A stretch of 64,000 nucleotides of DNA from Amphiduros pacificus (lineage: Eukaryota; Annelida; Polychaeta; Phyllodocida; Hesionidae). This document shows, in pieces, positions 1 to 11,429 of this stretch. The translations under genes were made by a program, and so were the position numbers. The notes beneath the pieces are model-generated. The model was given only the letters and a program-made list of their open reading frames with translations. It was not told the DNA's origin and did not search any database. Position 1 is the stretch's first letter, and each line of letters starts with the position of its first letter. Where the stretch lies: contig OX439000.1 in NCBI GenBank assembly GCA_949316495.1, positions 54,722,220-54,786,219 on the forward strand, given 5' to 3'.

Positions 1-1420
1 GCTGAAAAAGAATGATTGAACTTTAAAAAAGAGAATGTATATTTCAACTTCTGCATTGTTTTATTATCAGTTATATGTGTCAACAGAAGAGCTTTAATGA
101 TATGCATGAAGGTTGAAAGTTTAGTTAATGCGTGTCAACTGCTTATGTTCCCCTGTTATTTTTTTCCTCTTCTTTTCTCCTTTAGACTTCTTCGGAGGTA
201 AGGAGACGATCATTATATATTTATTGATTATTGCAGTTCGTTATTATTTATGATTATCTTGACTCAATAATTACTGTATTTTATAATACCTTTCATTTCT
301 TTTATCAGTTTATCAACTTTTGAAGACCATAGCTCCAAGTTTTTGCTTTTTTGTTGTTCTGAATGCTTTCAACAGATTTTACATGATGGATGGAAAAGTT
401 GGCTCAGAGAAGTACTCATTTCCATCCAACATGATTATTGCCTGCTAACTGATGACTATTTAATTGTAATGCAAAATTTGTGTTTTAAAATTATCTAATA
501 TATTATTTTGCAACAAAAATATCATGTAATCCTTTTTTAAAGAGTAATGTTAACTTTTGTTTTTGAATTAAAAATAGATTATTTTCCTTCAAAGAAATTA
601 ATTTTTGAGAATGATAATCATTGAGAAAACCACAAAGGACATAATGTTTACCCTTTTAGGCAGATAAGTTATTGATAACCTGGTAGAATATTACCTTTCT
701 CTTTTTAATTATATTACATAAAAAAAAATCTGTTTAATTAGATTTTAAAAATGTTTTCACACCCTCACATTTAAAACCAGAACTGATTATTTTCTTCCTA
801 ATATTTTTTTTCTGAAAGAGCCCATACTTATGACACATGCAATCAACTTTTAATGCACTTTTACCATAATTAATATTCTAATTTAATAGCAGGGAGAAGA
901 AAACAATCCTAATTTTAAATTGATTATTTTGGACTTCAGACAAAAGACCGAGATTTCAATATATGAGAGCATGAGTTATAGATATAATGCCATAGTATCT
1001 GTAAAATATTCATACCCTCATTTTCTTTGAGTTCATCATCGTGACATCTATGATTCAAGAATACAGTCAAATTTAAATGAGAAATATTGATCGATGTTCA
1101 CCAGTATTTTATTATGTCTATTCATGAAACCTAATTATTAAGCAAGCACAAGCTTCTGTTATGTTTTTGCCCTGTCTATATTGTGTCTGCCAGCACACAT
1201 TGTGTCTGCCAGCACATTCCTTCATGCTTTGACATTGGTACTAAATGTTATAAAATGTTATGTGGAGGCACCAGAATTATTTAGGTGTAAATTCTGTTGC
1301 CTATTAAGGTCTTGCACTAGTATTAGTGACCTTGAACTATTGAGTGACCTTGAACTATTTTCAAGGTCACATAAGCCAATTGACAAAATCAGAGAAATAC
1401 AATGTTTTTCAAAACACTAT
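1..1420. other. Presumed intronic DNA, little else seen
   Basis: AT-rich with no convincing coding exon except the 12-nt candidate at 186. There is a short direct repeat of TTGTGTCTGCCAGCACA near 1180-1215. At 1327-1369 two TGACCTTGAACTATT copies are followed by TCAAGGTCA, making a small inverted repeat of the nuclear-receptor-like motif that recurs in this window. Confidence 0.5.
186..197 (+). CDS. Candidate 12-nt micro-exon upstream of the LRRC71-like gene
   Basis: A long pyrimidine tract (about 149-184) leads into TTTAG, then 12 bases ACTTCTTCGGAG, then GTAAGG. The 12 bases read TSSE in phase 0. This is compatible with the phase-0 start of the exon at 4033. It rests on splice signals only, and chance is a real alternative. 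Confidence 0.25.
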
Positions 1421-1974
1421 CAGGGGTGGGAGAGCTCTGAACCAATCTGTGCAGTAAATCTGAACCAATCTGGTCAAATCGCGTCATTCTGGACGCTCAC
1501 AACTGATCTGGGCACTAAATCACGTCATTCTGGGCGCTCGCAACACATCTGTGTACTAAATTGCAGCCAATCTGAGTGGTATTTGATCGTTGTTGTGTGG
1601 TGGACAATGGCCAGACTGAAAAAGTTATGTTTTTAATCTTTATATACCGATTATCATCCACAAATCTTAAAGAAAATAATATGCTCATCAGTTACATATA
1701 TAAGTATATGATCATCTGAAACTGATTTTTAATGGGATTTTTGTATAATTTTAACACAGGAATGTGCCTCAGTTTAAGATTGCATAACCCAACTGTAACA
1801 AAATTTGTTAAATTTTGATGCTATTTTGATGCCTTTTGTGAGAAGTAAAAAATCTCGTTATATAATAGAATCACCCAGATTGGTTCAGAATTGGTTCAGA
1901 ACAATGGTATGACGTCATACCACACAGATATACTGTGATTACTGCCCAGATTGGTTCAGAGCTCTCCCACTCCT
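1421..1974. mobile_element. MITE with about 35-bp terminal inverted repeats (hAT-like ends)
   Basis: The left end (CAGGGGTGGGAGAGCTCTGA, continuing ACCAATCTG.GCAGTAA) is repeated in reverse complement at 1940-1974. Inside are more copies of ACCAATCTG and of a CACGTCATTCTGGGCGCTC motif. It is about 554 bp with no coding capacity. The CAGGGGTGGG start resembles hAT termini. I could not identify a clean 8-bp target duplication, so the superfamily is inference. Confidence 0.7.
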
Positions 1975-4032
1975 ATAGTATCTACTAAATGGTACACACT
2001 TATCCTAAACAATATGTGAATAGTTTTTTTCTCTATGCAACTAAGTTACTATAGGCTGGCACAGATCTCTATGGTGCATAATTTTATAGAATTGGAGCAC
2101 CTTGTTTCATAATCTTGTTCGTAAATTTGTATAAAAGTCAATGCCCAAACTATTATATCAGTGTAATATTCCTTTGATATGCCTATGTTGACCAAACATT
2201 ATTGTAAACATTTGGCATTCATCAAGATACCACAAGAGAGTGACGGTTCATTAACAACCAGTGACCTCTTCTTGCACACTTGAATTGAACCTATAACTTG
2301 AAAGACTTTTAATTATTGTCTTTCTTTTTTTTGGGGGGGGGGGGAGAAATTATCAGATTATCTTGGTGTTATTATACTGAGTTTAAAGCTACGATTAATG
2401 TGTTAAATCAAAAAAAAGCAGCCACAGTATTTACACTTTACGATGACACTGAAGCCTTTATGTTGTTTGCGTGATTTGTGACAGAATTTGCAGGCAGAGT
2501 CATTGGTGGTGACAGAGAAAACACGGAGACAATCATCTTATTATGTGCAGGCAAGAGACTGGGATAAGATAAAGGCACCAACTATTGGATAAAGCACCAA
2601 TCTCCCATGCTGTACCCCATTCTTGCTTCATGTGGCAACACCAAGACAAAATATCATAAATATATTAAGCATGCAATCTTTTCAATATTGGATGTATGAT
2701 GACATGAAATGGGTAACTAACCACGATTGATTCCAAAATTGGCAAGTTCTAGGCCCAAATCATCATTGGGGTTGAACCTACCGGTAATTGCCAAATTTCA
2801 AATTGACTTTATCATAGTCAAATCAATTACTTTTAGATTTCATCCAAAATGTCCTTTTGATGCAATGTTTTCCAAATAGGTGTAAAAATCTTTTTTTGAC
2901 TCTGACAATGTTGGTTCATTTTAGTTGGAGATAATTATGCTAGGACCAGTCAAGATAACCCAATATAGTAGATCTCAAATGTTCATTTCAAGGAAAGTGG
3001 TTAGGATCAGTATGTAATAGAAATATGCTACTTTTAAGCTTGATTTTGAATATATACTAGTATATTTTACTTGCTTGTTGCATCTATATGTTTAAAGTAG
3101 TCAACAACATATTTTATGATTGAAAGGAATCATTATTAAAGTACTTTATACTATGAAGATTTTATGATCAAATCAAAGTCCTCCTGTCTGATAACCTAAG
3201 CTAGCTGTCCCTAAATTATTCATTGAGTATTACACTCACATGCTTAGTATTGCTGATATTTAATCTTGACCACTTTGGCAACTTCACCTTCATTTTCGGT
3301 ACTTACACACAATAAGAGTCAAATCAGCCCTATTCACTCTCACATAAGCATGTAGTTTGCACCAAATATTGGTAATGTAAAATCACATCAAATTTGCTAC
3401 CAAAAGCATGCAGCCATTTTGTCACAATTATAGTGTTTTACTGCAAGTTTGAGTACTGAATAATTTTATCTGTGCATGTTTATTTGTTGCATGCTTTAAA
3501 TTATAGATTGAATAGAAAAATCACATTAAATCATTAATTATTTGATTCACATTTAGAGTTAAGATTGCACCTCGAGATAAGCATGGAGGTTTTGAAATTG
3601 CATGGCATTATGGTCTCTGCCTATAAATACCAAGTTCAGTTTAGCATTGTTATTGTATTTACAATGATGAAATTGAAATAAAGATACAAGTATCAAATAA
3701 AGCACATAGTGGACATTGTGAGCAAATGATTGCATTATAAAATGGGCATTTGTATGGCATGTACAAGAGTGCAAAGTATATTGAATGAATACCTTAGAAA
3801 AAAATAGATGAAAAGCACTGAGAGCATGTACAGAATAGTGCCAATACTGGCTTTATATGTGCTTTACAAATTTCTAACTCACATCGCTCTTGCTTTATTT
3901 GTAAAACATATAGACATGTACAGTGGGGAGACCTGGATCATTTCAACATTTGGAACTGTGTGGACCAGAGTTATTATATAAAATCATGATTTGATGCATG
4001 CTATGCTACATGATTTATTATTTTATTTATAG
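1975..4032. other. Presumed intronic DNA with no clear feature
   Basis: AT-rich sequence. A homopolymer step of T then about twelve G lies at 2322-2344. Apart from the weak exon candidate at 2494, nothing can be supported. Confidence 0.5.
2494..2550 (+). CDS. Candidate 57-nt exon with a GC-AG intron donor
   Basis: TTTGCAG is followed by an open 57-base stretch reading AESLVVTEKTRRQ-SSYYVQ, then CAG|GCAAGA, the form of a minor-class GC donor. It is phase 0 at both ends, as the exon at 4033 needs. The frame stays open to a TAA past 2590, so the donor is a guess. It may be part of the same LRR gene's linker region. Confidence 0.2.
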
Positions 4033-5248
4033 CCTGACACCCCTGAAGTGATAAACCCTCTATTGGATGAAGTACAAAGATTGGACAATGGCGTCGTCAT
4101 CTTGCAGGGAAACCGCACTCTCATCAATCTCAACTTATCACGTGAGAGCCATTTATAACTCACGAATGTGAACCATCAGAACCACTTTTATGGCTAATCT
4201 TACGAAATTTCCCTGTTGTTCAAAAACCTCAGCGGTTCTATTTATAAAAGTTTCACACCTGAGGAACATTTTATATCATTGCTTGAGTTAGATGGTGCAT
4301 CCATTCTATTATATGGCATGGAACTACTAAATGGTTTAAAACTAAATTAAGGGTGAGACATGGTAAGATGACTCTCTCCCATGCTCATAGCTGGGGTTTA
4401 ATTGGGGTGAATACCATTGTGTTTCACTCAACCCCCACAACTGATTATGAACAGCAGTGATTGTCTGTGACCTTAACACATGGAATCTGAGAATTGTTAA
4501 ATATTTAGAGGATTTCGTCTTTGTTTTTCAATATTGAAGGAACAAACTGTCACATGTCTTTTATACGGACTTAATTGCGACTCCTATGTGAAACTAATCT
4601 TGATGTTTTCCATAACAGGAATCATCCTGCCTCAGTGATTTCTGGGAAATATTAATATAAACTTTATTCATTGTAAATGAAAGATAAAGTTGATTTATGA
4701 GAATAAATGTTATTTTTAATGAATATTTTTACTTTTTATAGATAACCAGATAGGAGAAGAAGGTGTGAAGGAGTTACTGTTGGCAGTTGGTTACCAAACC
4801 ACGCTGTCGGAGTTTGAGAATCCTGCCAAGCATGGAGCTCAGGGGCTCATGAGGCTCCAGCTCAATGTAAGCACTGCTCCTATTGTCTAACATAGTCAAT
4901 ATGGCCAAACATTTTGATATGCTCTGGGTTACATGCATAAATTTAAATATATAAGAGTATATAATATTTGCAATATATGAAATTCATATTTGATATACCT
5001 TGCCGGCTTCTAAGAGCACTCTTCAAGAACAAGAAATCAAATAACACAAGTTTCCAGATCGAGTGTTTCAGTGTTTGTTATCAAAAGAAAAATTACAGGC
5101 AATTGACTGGATATTATAAATGTTTCAGAGAAATACAGTTTCCTCTGATAATGAGAATTTACAGAAGTTACAATCTCTCATGGAGACAAAGGACCCATTT
5201 TATAAACCTCCTGCCCTGTCTCCTGACCAGGAGTCAACTGCACAGTAA
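4033..5248 (+). CDS. Leucine-rich repeat protein, C-terminal exons (LRRC71-like; 5' part incomplete)
   Basis: Three exons join in frame: 4033-4141, 4742-4866 and 5129-5248, with stop TAA at 5246-5248. Each has an AG acceptor, and the first two end at GT donors; the intron phases are 1 and 0. The first junction recreates an LRR core (LNLS|HNQIG), and the text before it (NPLLDEVQ, VILQGNRTLINLNLS) and after it (EEGVKELLLAVGYQ) has the layout I recall for the C-terminal LRRs of LRRC71. The last exon ends in a polar tail with KDPFYKPP. LRRC71 has no settled biochemical role; the LRRs suggest protein binding. The 5' exons are missing or lie upstream; two weak candidates are listed separately. A polyadenylation signal lies at 5938-5943. 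The LRR character is clear; the exact orthologue is from memory. Confidence 0.7.
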
Positions 5249-5937
5249 TGATGAACAGGTAATAAATATATAATTTATATGTGATGAAGGACTAATCAAT
5301 ATACATATAAATGTGATGTACCATAGATTATAATGCATAGACAACAGAAATTGCAATTAGAAAAAAGTAATCAGTTGCATGTACATAACTTTGTTCTGCA
5401 AAATTATATATGATTTTTCTTTTTCTTAAGATTCCATCTGAAATAAAGAAGACAATATCATATTGTGAAAACTTGAATACAGGAGATGGGATGGAATGAG
5501 CCTTTAAACTGTGATATTGCAAACTACACAAAAGAGAAAGTGCAACATATCTGTGATATTAAAATAATAGAAGTGACTGAAATTGGAGTGTTACCTTATT
5601 GAAATGCTTATCTTATTATTAATCACCACAGAACTGGAAGTTTGTTTGGGCCAGTTATTTTTAATTTCAATCAATGGCTTCTGAATTCTAGGAATGTAAA
5701 GTTAGTAATTGATACAGGGAAGTGATAATTGTATCTGTTTGTTATGCTTTATTACTCCTGAAAACTTAAGTAATATACTTTTGTTGTGAATAATATATCA
5801 GTTGTAACTGGAATAAGTAATTACATTATGTTTGATAATGAATGTTCCCATGGATCCTATTCATCAACTGTATATATGTATTGTTAAAAAAATTGTATTA
5901 TAATGTAAATATTGTGTATATATATGATATGGGAATT

Positions 5938-5943
5938 AATAAA
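5938..5943 (+). promoter_or_regulatory. Polyadenylation signal AATAAA for the LRRC71-like gene
   Basis: First AATAAA after the stop codon at 5248, giving a 3' UTR of about 700 nt. Confidence 0.45.
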
Positions 5944-6582
5944 GTGAACACCTTGATAGATATTTTGAGATTGTTGTTGAATACAGAAGTTGCATCTACT
6001 TTTTGTGTTTATCATACTTTGTGGATGAGATCGCTTGACTAAAATCAGACTGGCCAAACAGATTAATGCTTTGATGATTTGAAAGGAGATAATGATAAAC
6101 CTTCAAAACAACAGAGGTCATTATTATCTGTTTGTTATAAATGGTCATAAACATAAAGATAGGCCATGACAGAGAAAACTTTGCAATATCTTTGGAATTT
6201 TCAAATTTATCTTGTCAGTTTGATTGAATCTTTAGGAGGTTAAGACATTTACAAGGCCGTTGAAATGACCTTGTGGATACATTTACTCTAAAATTTATAT
6301 TATAAAAATCAACCTTAAAATATTTTAATATAAAACCTGATGACTAGCAAAGAATGCATGAATCCTCCTTGCTGCCTTCCCCTTATTATAATTGACCTTT
6401 TCCAGTGGTATTAAAGCAGGCGTTTTGGGGAGTCCAATGTTTTATCTTGATACTTTATATTTTTATAAAGCTACAAACTCCACTTGTAAAATATAATAAC
6501 CATTTGTGGGCATCAGGAATTAAGTGACACCATCATTTAAATGTGAACTTCATTAATTGTACTATAGAAAGTTATTTTATTA

Positions 6583-6739
6583 AATTCTTGCATAATTGGA
6601 AAACCTATTTGTTAATGGACAATATTATATATATTATGATTTTGTTTCTCTTCTCCAAAACCGTTTTGCAGAAGAGAAACAAATCATATGTATATAATAT
6701 TGTCCATTAAAAAATAGGTTTTCCAATTATGCAAGAATT
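6583..6739. repeat. Near-perfect 157-bp palindrome
   Basis: The sequence from AATTCTTGCATAATTGG to AGAAGAGAAAC reads back on itself: two arms of about 70 bases around a loop of about 15 bases (ccaaaaccgttttgc, itself partly palindromic). It could fold as one long hairpin. It is probably a fold-back MITE or the remnant of an inverted insertion, and has no coding content. Confidence 0.85.
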
Positions 6740-6817
6740 AAAACGTAACAATAAACAATGACCAATAAAATGAGTATTTTAATAAATGTAACCTATTGCA
6801 AACAAATACACCACGAA

Positions 6818-7500
6818 AATGCCTCAGTCACATTTGCACCTGGCGGGGAAACAAAAATCGGCCGACTTCACAGGTGCCGGGGAGTTCATCAGTGGTAATC
6901 AGAGATATGCTGTAGCTGTGATCGCATTATACCTCATACCTCAGTCACATTTGCGCCAATTTCAGTTAAGATGCCCGGCCGATGGGTATTTTGTACAAAA
7001 TCGGTCGGCAGTTCTAGTCGAGGAGCCAGCCCCCATTTGTTGGGAGTTTCATCTGAGAGAAAGCAAACCGCTATTTGAAGTGCTACACATGTAGCAGGTG
7101 ACCTAGTGTTTCTCAAATGATATTTGTTTTTTTTTTCAAATTGTGGAGTCTTTCAAAAGATAGAGCTGTTTCCATGGAAACCATTTACATTTTATTGGGA
7201 TTCTAGAAAAAGGTACATTTTCATCTCTAGCTTTACACTGAATATGTATTTCTCAACAAAATCAGGTAGGAAGGTGGAAGACATGGCAGTGTATTTGAAA
7301 ATGGTGTAAAATTTGAATTATTATAGAATTCATGGTTACCATGGCAACAGAATACTTCAAATTTCACATCATATCAAATATGACCTCAAATAGTATCTCT
7401 CATTTATTATTAAGATTACAATTATTCAATCACATCAGATGGGTCATCGGGAACTTTTAGCTGCAACATAAAAGTTGCCAGCCAGTGTCATTGTGCGGTG
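6818..7500. repeat. Dispersed repeat, left copy flanking the 27-bp minisatellite
   Basis: It starts with CCTCAGTCACATTTGC, which occurs twice (6822 and 6939), and runs to GGGTCATCGGGAACTTTTAG at 7440. The same landmarks appear in reverse complement at 11540-11725. Shared islands include ATTTCAG..AAGATGC, AAAATCGGTCGGCAGTTC and TTTTAGCTGCAACATAAAAG. This shows one family present in opposite orientations on the two sides of the array. No coding frame is evident. Confidence 0.65.
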
Positions 7501-7545
7501 AAAATAGGTATTTTTATTTCATGTGTTCACAGATGATGCATGACA

Positions 7546-8691
7546 TGCAGATTGTGTGATGTTAGTCATTCAGTCAGATTGTGTGATGTTAGGCATTCAA
7601 TCAGATTATGTGATGTCTGACACGCGAATTGTGTGATGTTAGGCATTCAGTTAGATTGTGTGATGTCTGACGTGGATTTATGTGATGTTAGTCATTCGGT
7701 CAGATTGTGTCCTGCTAAGCATTCAGTCAGATTATGTGATGTCAGATATTCAGTCAGATTGTTTGATTTTAGTCATTCAGTCAGATTGTGTGATTTTAGT
7801 CATTCAGTCAGATTGTGTGATGGTAAACATTCAGTCAGATTGTGTGAAGTTAGGCATTCAGTCAGATTGTGTGATGGTAAGCATTCAGTCAGATTGTGTG
7901 AAGTTAGGCATTCGGTCAGATTGTGTGAAGTTAGGCATTCAGTCAGATTGTGATGTTAGGCATTCCGTCAGATTATGTGATGTTAGGCATTCAGTCAGAT
8001 TGTGTGATGGTAGGCATTCAGTCAGATTGTGTGATGGTAAACATTCAGTCAGATTGTGTGAAGTTAGGCATTCAGTCAGATTGTGTGATGGTAAGCATTC
8101 AGTCAGATTGTGTGAAGTTAGTAGGCATTCAGTCAGATTGTGTGATGGTAAGCATTCAGTCAGATTGTGTGAAGTTAGGCATTCAGTCAGATTGTGTGAT
8201 GATAAGCATTCAGTCAGATTGTGTGATGCTAGGCATTTGGTCAGATTGTGTGATGTCTGAAACTCGAATAGTGCGATATTGGGTATTCAATCAGATTGTG
8301 TGATGTAAGGCATTCAGTCAGATTGTATGATGTCTGACATGCAGATTGTGTGATGTTCATCATTCAGTCAGATTGTGTGATGTTAGGCATTCAATCAGAT
8401 TGTGTGATGTCAGGCATTCAGTCAGATTGTGTGATGTCAGGCAGTCGTCAGATTGTGTGATGTCTGAAACACGGATTGTGTGATGTTAGGCATTCAGTCA
8501 GATTGTGTGATGCTAGGCATTCAGTCAGATTGTGTGATGCTAGGCATTCAGTCAGATTGTGTGATGTCTGAAAAGCAGATTGTGCAATGTTAGGCATTCA
8601 GTCATATTTTGTGATGTTAGGCATTCAGTCAAATTGTGTGATGTTAGGCATTCAGTCATATTTTGTGATATTAGGCATTCAGTCTGATTAT
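7546..8691. repeat. 27-bp minisatellite, left block
   Basis: Tandem copies of a 27-bp unit around CATTCAGTCAGATTGTGTGA + TGTTAGG, about 40 copies with substitutions and occasional short indels. Because 27 is a multiple of three, long open frames (HSVRLCDVR repeats) arise without being genes. The block is cut from its right half by a SINE. Confidence 0.95.
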
Positions 8692-8996
8692 AAGCCACAG
8701 GCATAGTTGGTTAGAGCTCCAGCTTATCAACACCAGTTCCTCTGTGGTGATCCAAAGATCGTGGGTTCGATCCCCGGCCATGCCGAGATTGAATTCATGA
8801 TTAAATTTCACACATGAGCTGAGGCCCGTTCCAAAGGGTTAACCCGTTGTCCATGTAATTCTGTGACTGGGTGGGATGTCATGTCAAGGACCTGCGACAC
8901 GACAATTCAGTGAGGCAGCACTATATATGCTACAAGTAGGTCTCATCATGAAATGACTGAAATAATGTTGAAAGTGATGTAAAACCCCAAACACAA
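8692..8996 (+). mobile_element. tRNA-derived SINE inserted in the minisatellite
   Basis: The 5' part is tRNA-like, with an A-box-like GTTGGTTAGAGC near 8706 and a perfect B box GGTTCGATCCC at 8764-8774. This is followed by an unrelated body and a 3' end GTTGAAAGTGATGTAAAACC + CCAAACACAA. The element is about 305 bp. Its 3' part recurs at 44890-44999, which supports a mobile family. Minisatellite units continue on both sides, so it was inserted after the array formed. Confidence 0.85.
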
Positions 8997-8997
8997 T

Positions 8998-11023
8998 CTT
9001 CAGTCAGATTGTGTAATGTCAGTCATTCGGTGAAATTGTGTGATGTTTGGCTTTCAGTCAGATTGTGTGATGTTAGTCATTAAGTCAGTTTGTGTGATGT
9101 TAGGCATTCAGTCTTATTGTGTGATGTCTGATAATCAGATAATGCTATATCAGGCATTCACTCAGATTGTGTGAGGTCAGGCACTCAGTCAGATTGTGTG
9201 ATGTTATGCATTCAGTCAGATTGTGTGATGTTATGCATTCAGTCAGATTGTGTGATGTTATGCATTCAGTCAGATTGTGTCCTGTTAGGAATTCAGTCAA
9301 ATTATGTCATGTCAGGCATTCACTCAGATTGTGTGAGGTCAGGCACTCAGTCAGATTGTGTGATGTTATGCATTCAGTCAGATTGTGTGATGTTAGGCAT
9401 TCAGTCAGATTGTGTCCTGTAAGGAATTCAGTCAAATTATGTCATGTCAGGTATTCAGCAGATTGTGTGATGTTAGGCATTCCGTCAGATTATGTGATGT
9501 TAGGCACTCAGTCAGATTGTGTGATGTTATGCATTCAGTCAGATTGTGTGATGTTAGGCATTCAGTCAGATTGTGTGATGTTATGCATTCAGTCAGATTG
9601 TGTCCTGTTAGGAATTCAGTCAAAATATGTCATGTCAGGAATTCAGCAGATTGTGTGATGTTAGGCATTCAGTCAGATTGTGTGATGTTAGGCATTCAGT
9701 CAGATTGTGTGATGTTATGCATTCAGTCAGATTGTGTCCTGTTAGGAATTCAGTCAAATTATGTCATGTCAGGTATTCAGCAGATTGTGTGATGTTTGGC
9801 TTTCAGTCAGATTGCGTGATGTTTGGCTTTCAGTCAGATTGTGTGATGTTAGCCATTCAGTCAGATTATGTGATGTCATTCAGTCAGATTGTGTGATGTC
9901 ATTCAGTCAGATTGTGTGATGTTAGTCATTCAGTCAGATTGTGTGATATTAGTCATTCAGTCAGATTGTGTGATGTTAGGCATTCAGTCAGATTGTGTGA
10001 TGGTAGGCATTCAATTATATTGTGTGATGTTAGTCATTCAGTCAAATTATGTGATGTCATTCAGTCAGATTGTGTGATGTCATTCAGTCAGATTATGTGA
10101 TGTTAGTCATTCAGTCAGATTGTGTGATATTAGTCAGTCAATCATATTGTGTGATGTTAGGCATTCAGTCAGATTGTGTGATGGTAGGCATTCAATCATA
10201 TTGTGTGATTTTGGGCATCCTCTGATGCGGATATCTCAGATGCAGATTGTGTGATGTTTAGTATTCAGTCAGATTGTATGATGTTTGTCATTCAGTCAGA
10301 TTGTGTGATGTTAGTCATTAAGTCTGTGTGATGTCTGACATTCGAATTTTATGATGTTATGCATTCAGTCAGATTGTGTGATGTTAGGCATTCAGTCAGA
10401 TTGTCGGATGTTTGTTTGGCATTCAGTCAGATTGTGTCCTGTTAGTTTTTCAGTTAGATTATGTGATGTTAGGTATTCAGCAGATTGTGTGATGTTAGGC
10501 ATTCGGTCAGATTGTGTGATGTTAGGTATTCAGTCCGATTGTTTGATATCTGAAACTCAAATTGTGCAATATTGGGCATTCAATCAGTGATGTTTAGCAT
10601 TCAGTCAGCAGATTGTGTGATGTCTGATATGTGGATAGTCAGATTGTGTGGTGTGGGCAATCATTCAGATTGTGTGATGTGGGCATTTAGTCAGGTTGTG
10701 TGTTGTTAGGCATTCATTCAGATTGTGTGATGTAAGTCATTCAGTCAGATTGTGTGATGTTAGGCATTCATTCAGATTGTGTGATTTTAGTCATTTAGTC
10801 AGATTGTGTGATGTTAGGCATTCAGTCAGATTGTATGATGTCTGACACGCGAATTGTGTGATGTTTGGCATTCAGTCAGATTGTGTCCTGTTAGGAATTC
10901 AGTCAGATTATGTGATGTCAGGTATTCAGTCAGATTGTGGCCTGTTAGGCAATCAGTCAGATTATGTGATGTCAGGTATTCAGTCAGATTGTGTGATGTT
11001 AGGCTTTTAGTAAAATTGTGTGA
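8998..11023. repeat. 27-bp minisatellite, right block, with higher-order structure
   Basis: The same 27-bp unit continues for about 75 copies. A variant containing CCTGTTAGGAATTCAGTCAA recurs at about 9281, 9416, 9604 and 9738, spacings of about 135, 188 and 134 bp, i.e. five and seven units. This indicates segmental amplification of multi-unit blocks. Units near the right end are more diverged. Confidence 0.95.
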
Positions 11024-11026
11024 TAA

Positions 11027-11345
11027 TTACACTGGCTCCCTGTCCATGCCAGGACTGAGTTCAAAATTCTTCTTACAACCTGGAAGGCCTTAAATGGTAA
11101 GGCGCCGCCTTACTTAAAGGTCCTACCCTGGTGAAGCATGGGGACAAGAGTCAAGAGACGAGATCAAATGATGGAACTTACCTGATGATCCCTAACACCC
11201 GTCTCAAGACTGGGTGATAGGGCTTTTTCGTCCATCTGCCCAGGACTATGGAATTCCCTTCCTAGTGACATCAGGGCTAGTACCTCGGTCACCTCCTTCA
11301 AGAGTTGACTGAAAACGCATCTTTTCATGAAATTACTCTATTGTC
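11027..11345 (+). mobile_element. LINE retrotransposon fragment (C-terminal end of the reverse transcriptase ORF)
   Basis: Read on the + strand it gives LHWLPVHARTEFKILLTTWK, ALNGKAPPYLKVL, then after frame disruption GLFRPSAQDYGIPF and KRIFS. This is the well-known C-terminal signature of CR1/L2-type non-LTR retrotransposons (LHWLPV..R..FK......ALNG.AP.YL ... W..LP). The reading frame is broken in several places, so it is a dead 5'-truncated copy abutting the minisatellite. Confidence 0.75.
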
Positions 11346-11429
11346 TATGGGATATGATACCGTAGGGAGCCCCTAGTATAATTTGACTATGGCCTGTGAA
11401 TACATGAAATAAAAATTCCCATTTTCAAC

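Noticed and set aside
1181-1636. 151-residue frame on the + strand
   Set aside because: Runs from anonymous sequence into the left end of a MITE; no family match and no conserved splice context.
8692-8780. A functional tRNA gene
   Set aside because: The B box is good but the acceptor stem and anticodon arm do not pair, and the segment continues into a SINE body.
7633-10100. Several overlapping open frames of 60-190 residues with HSVRLCDVR-type repeats
   Set aside because: They exist in more than one frame only because the minisatellite unit is 27 bp; no splice or start context, no family resemblance.
7546-11023. Resemblance of the 27-bp array to a CRISPR array
   Set aside because: There are no unique spacers between repeats, and the setting is clearly animal nuclear DNA.
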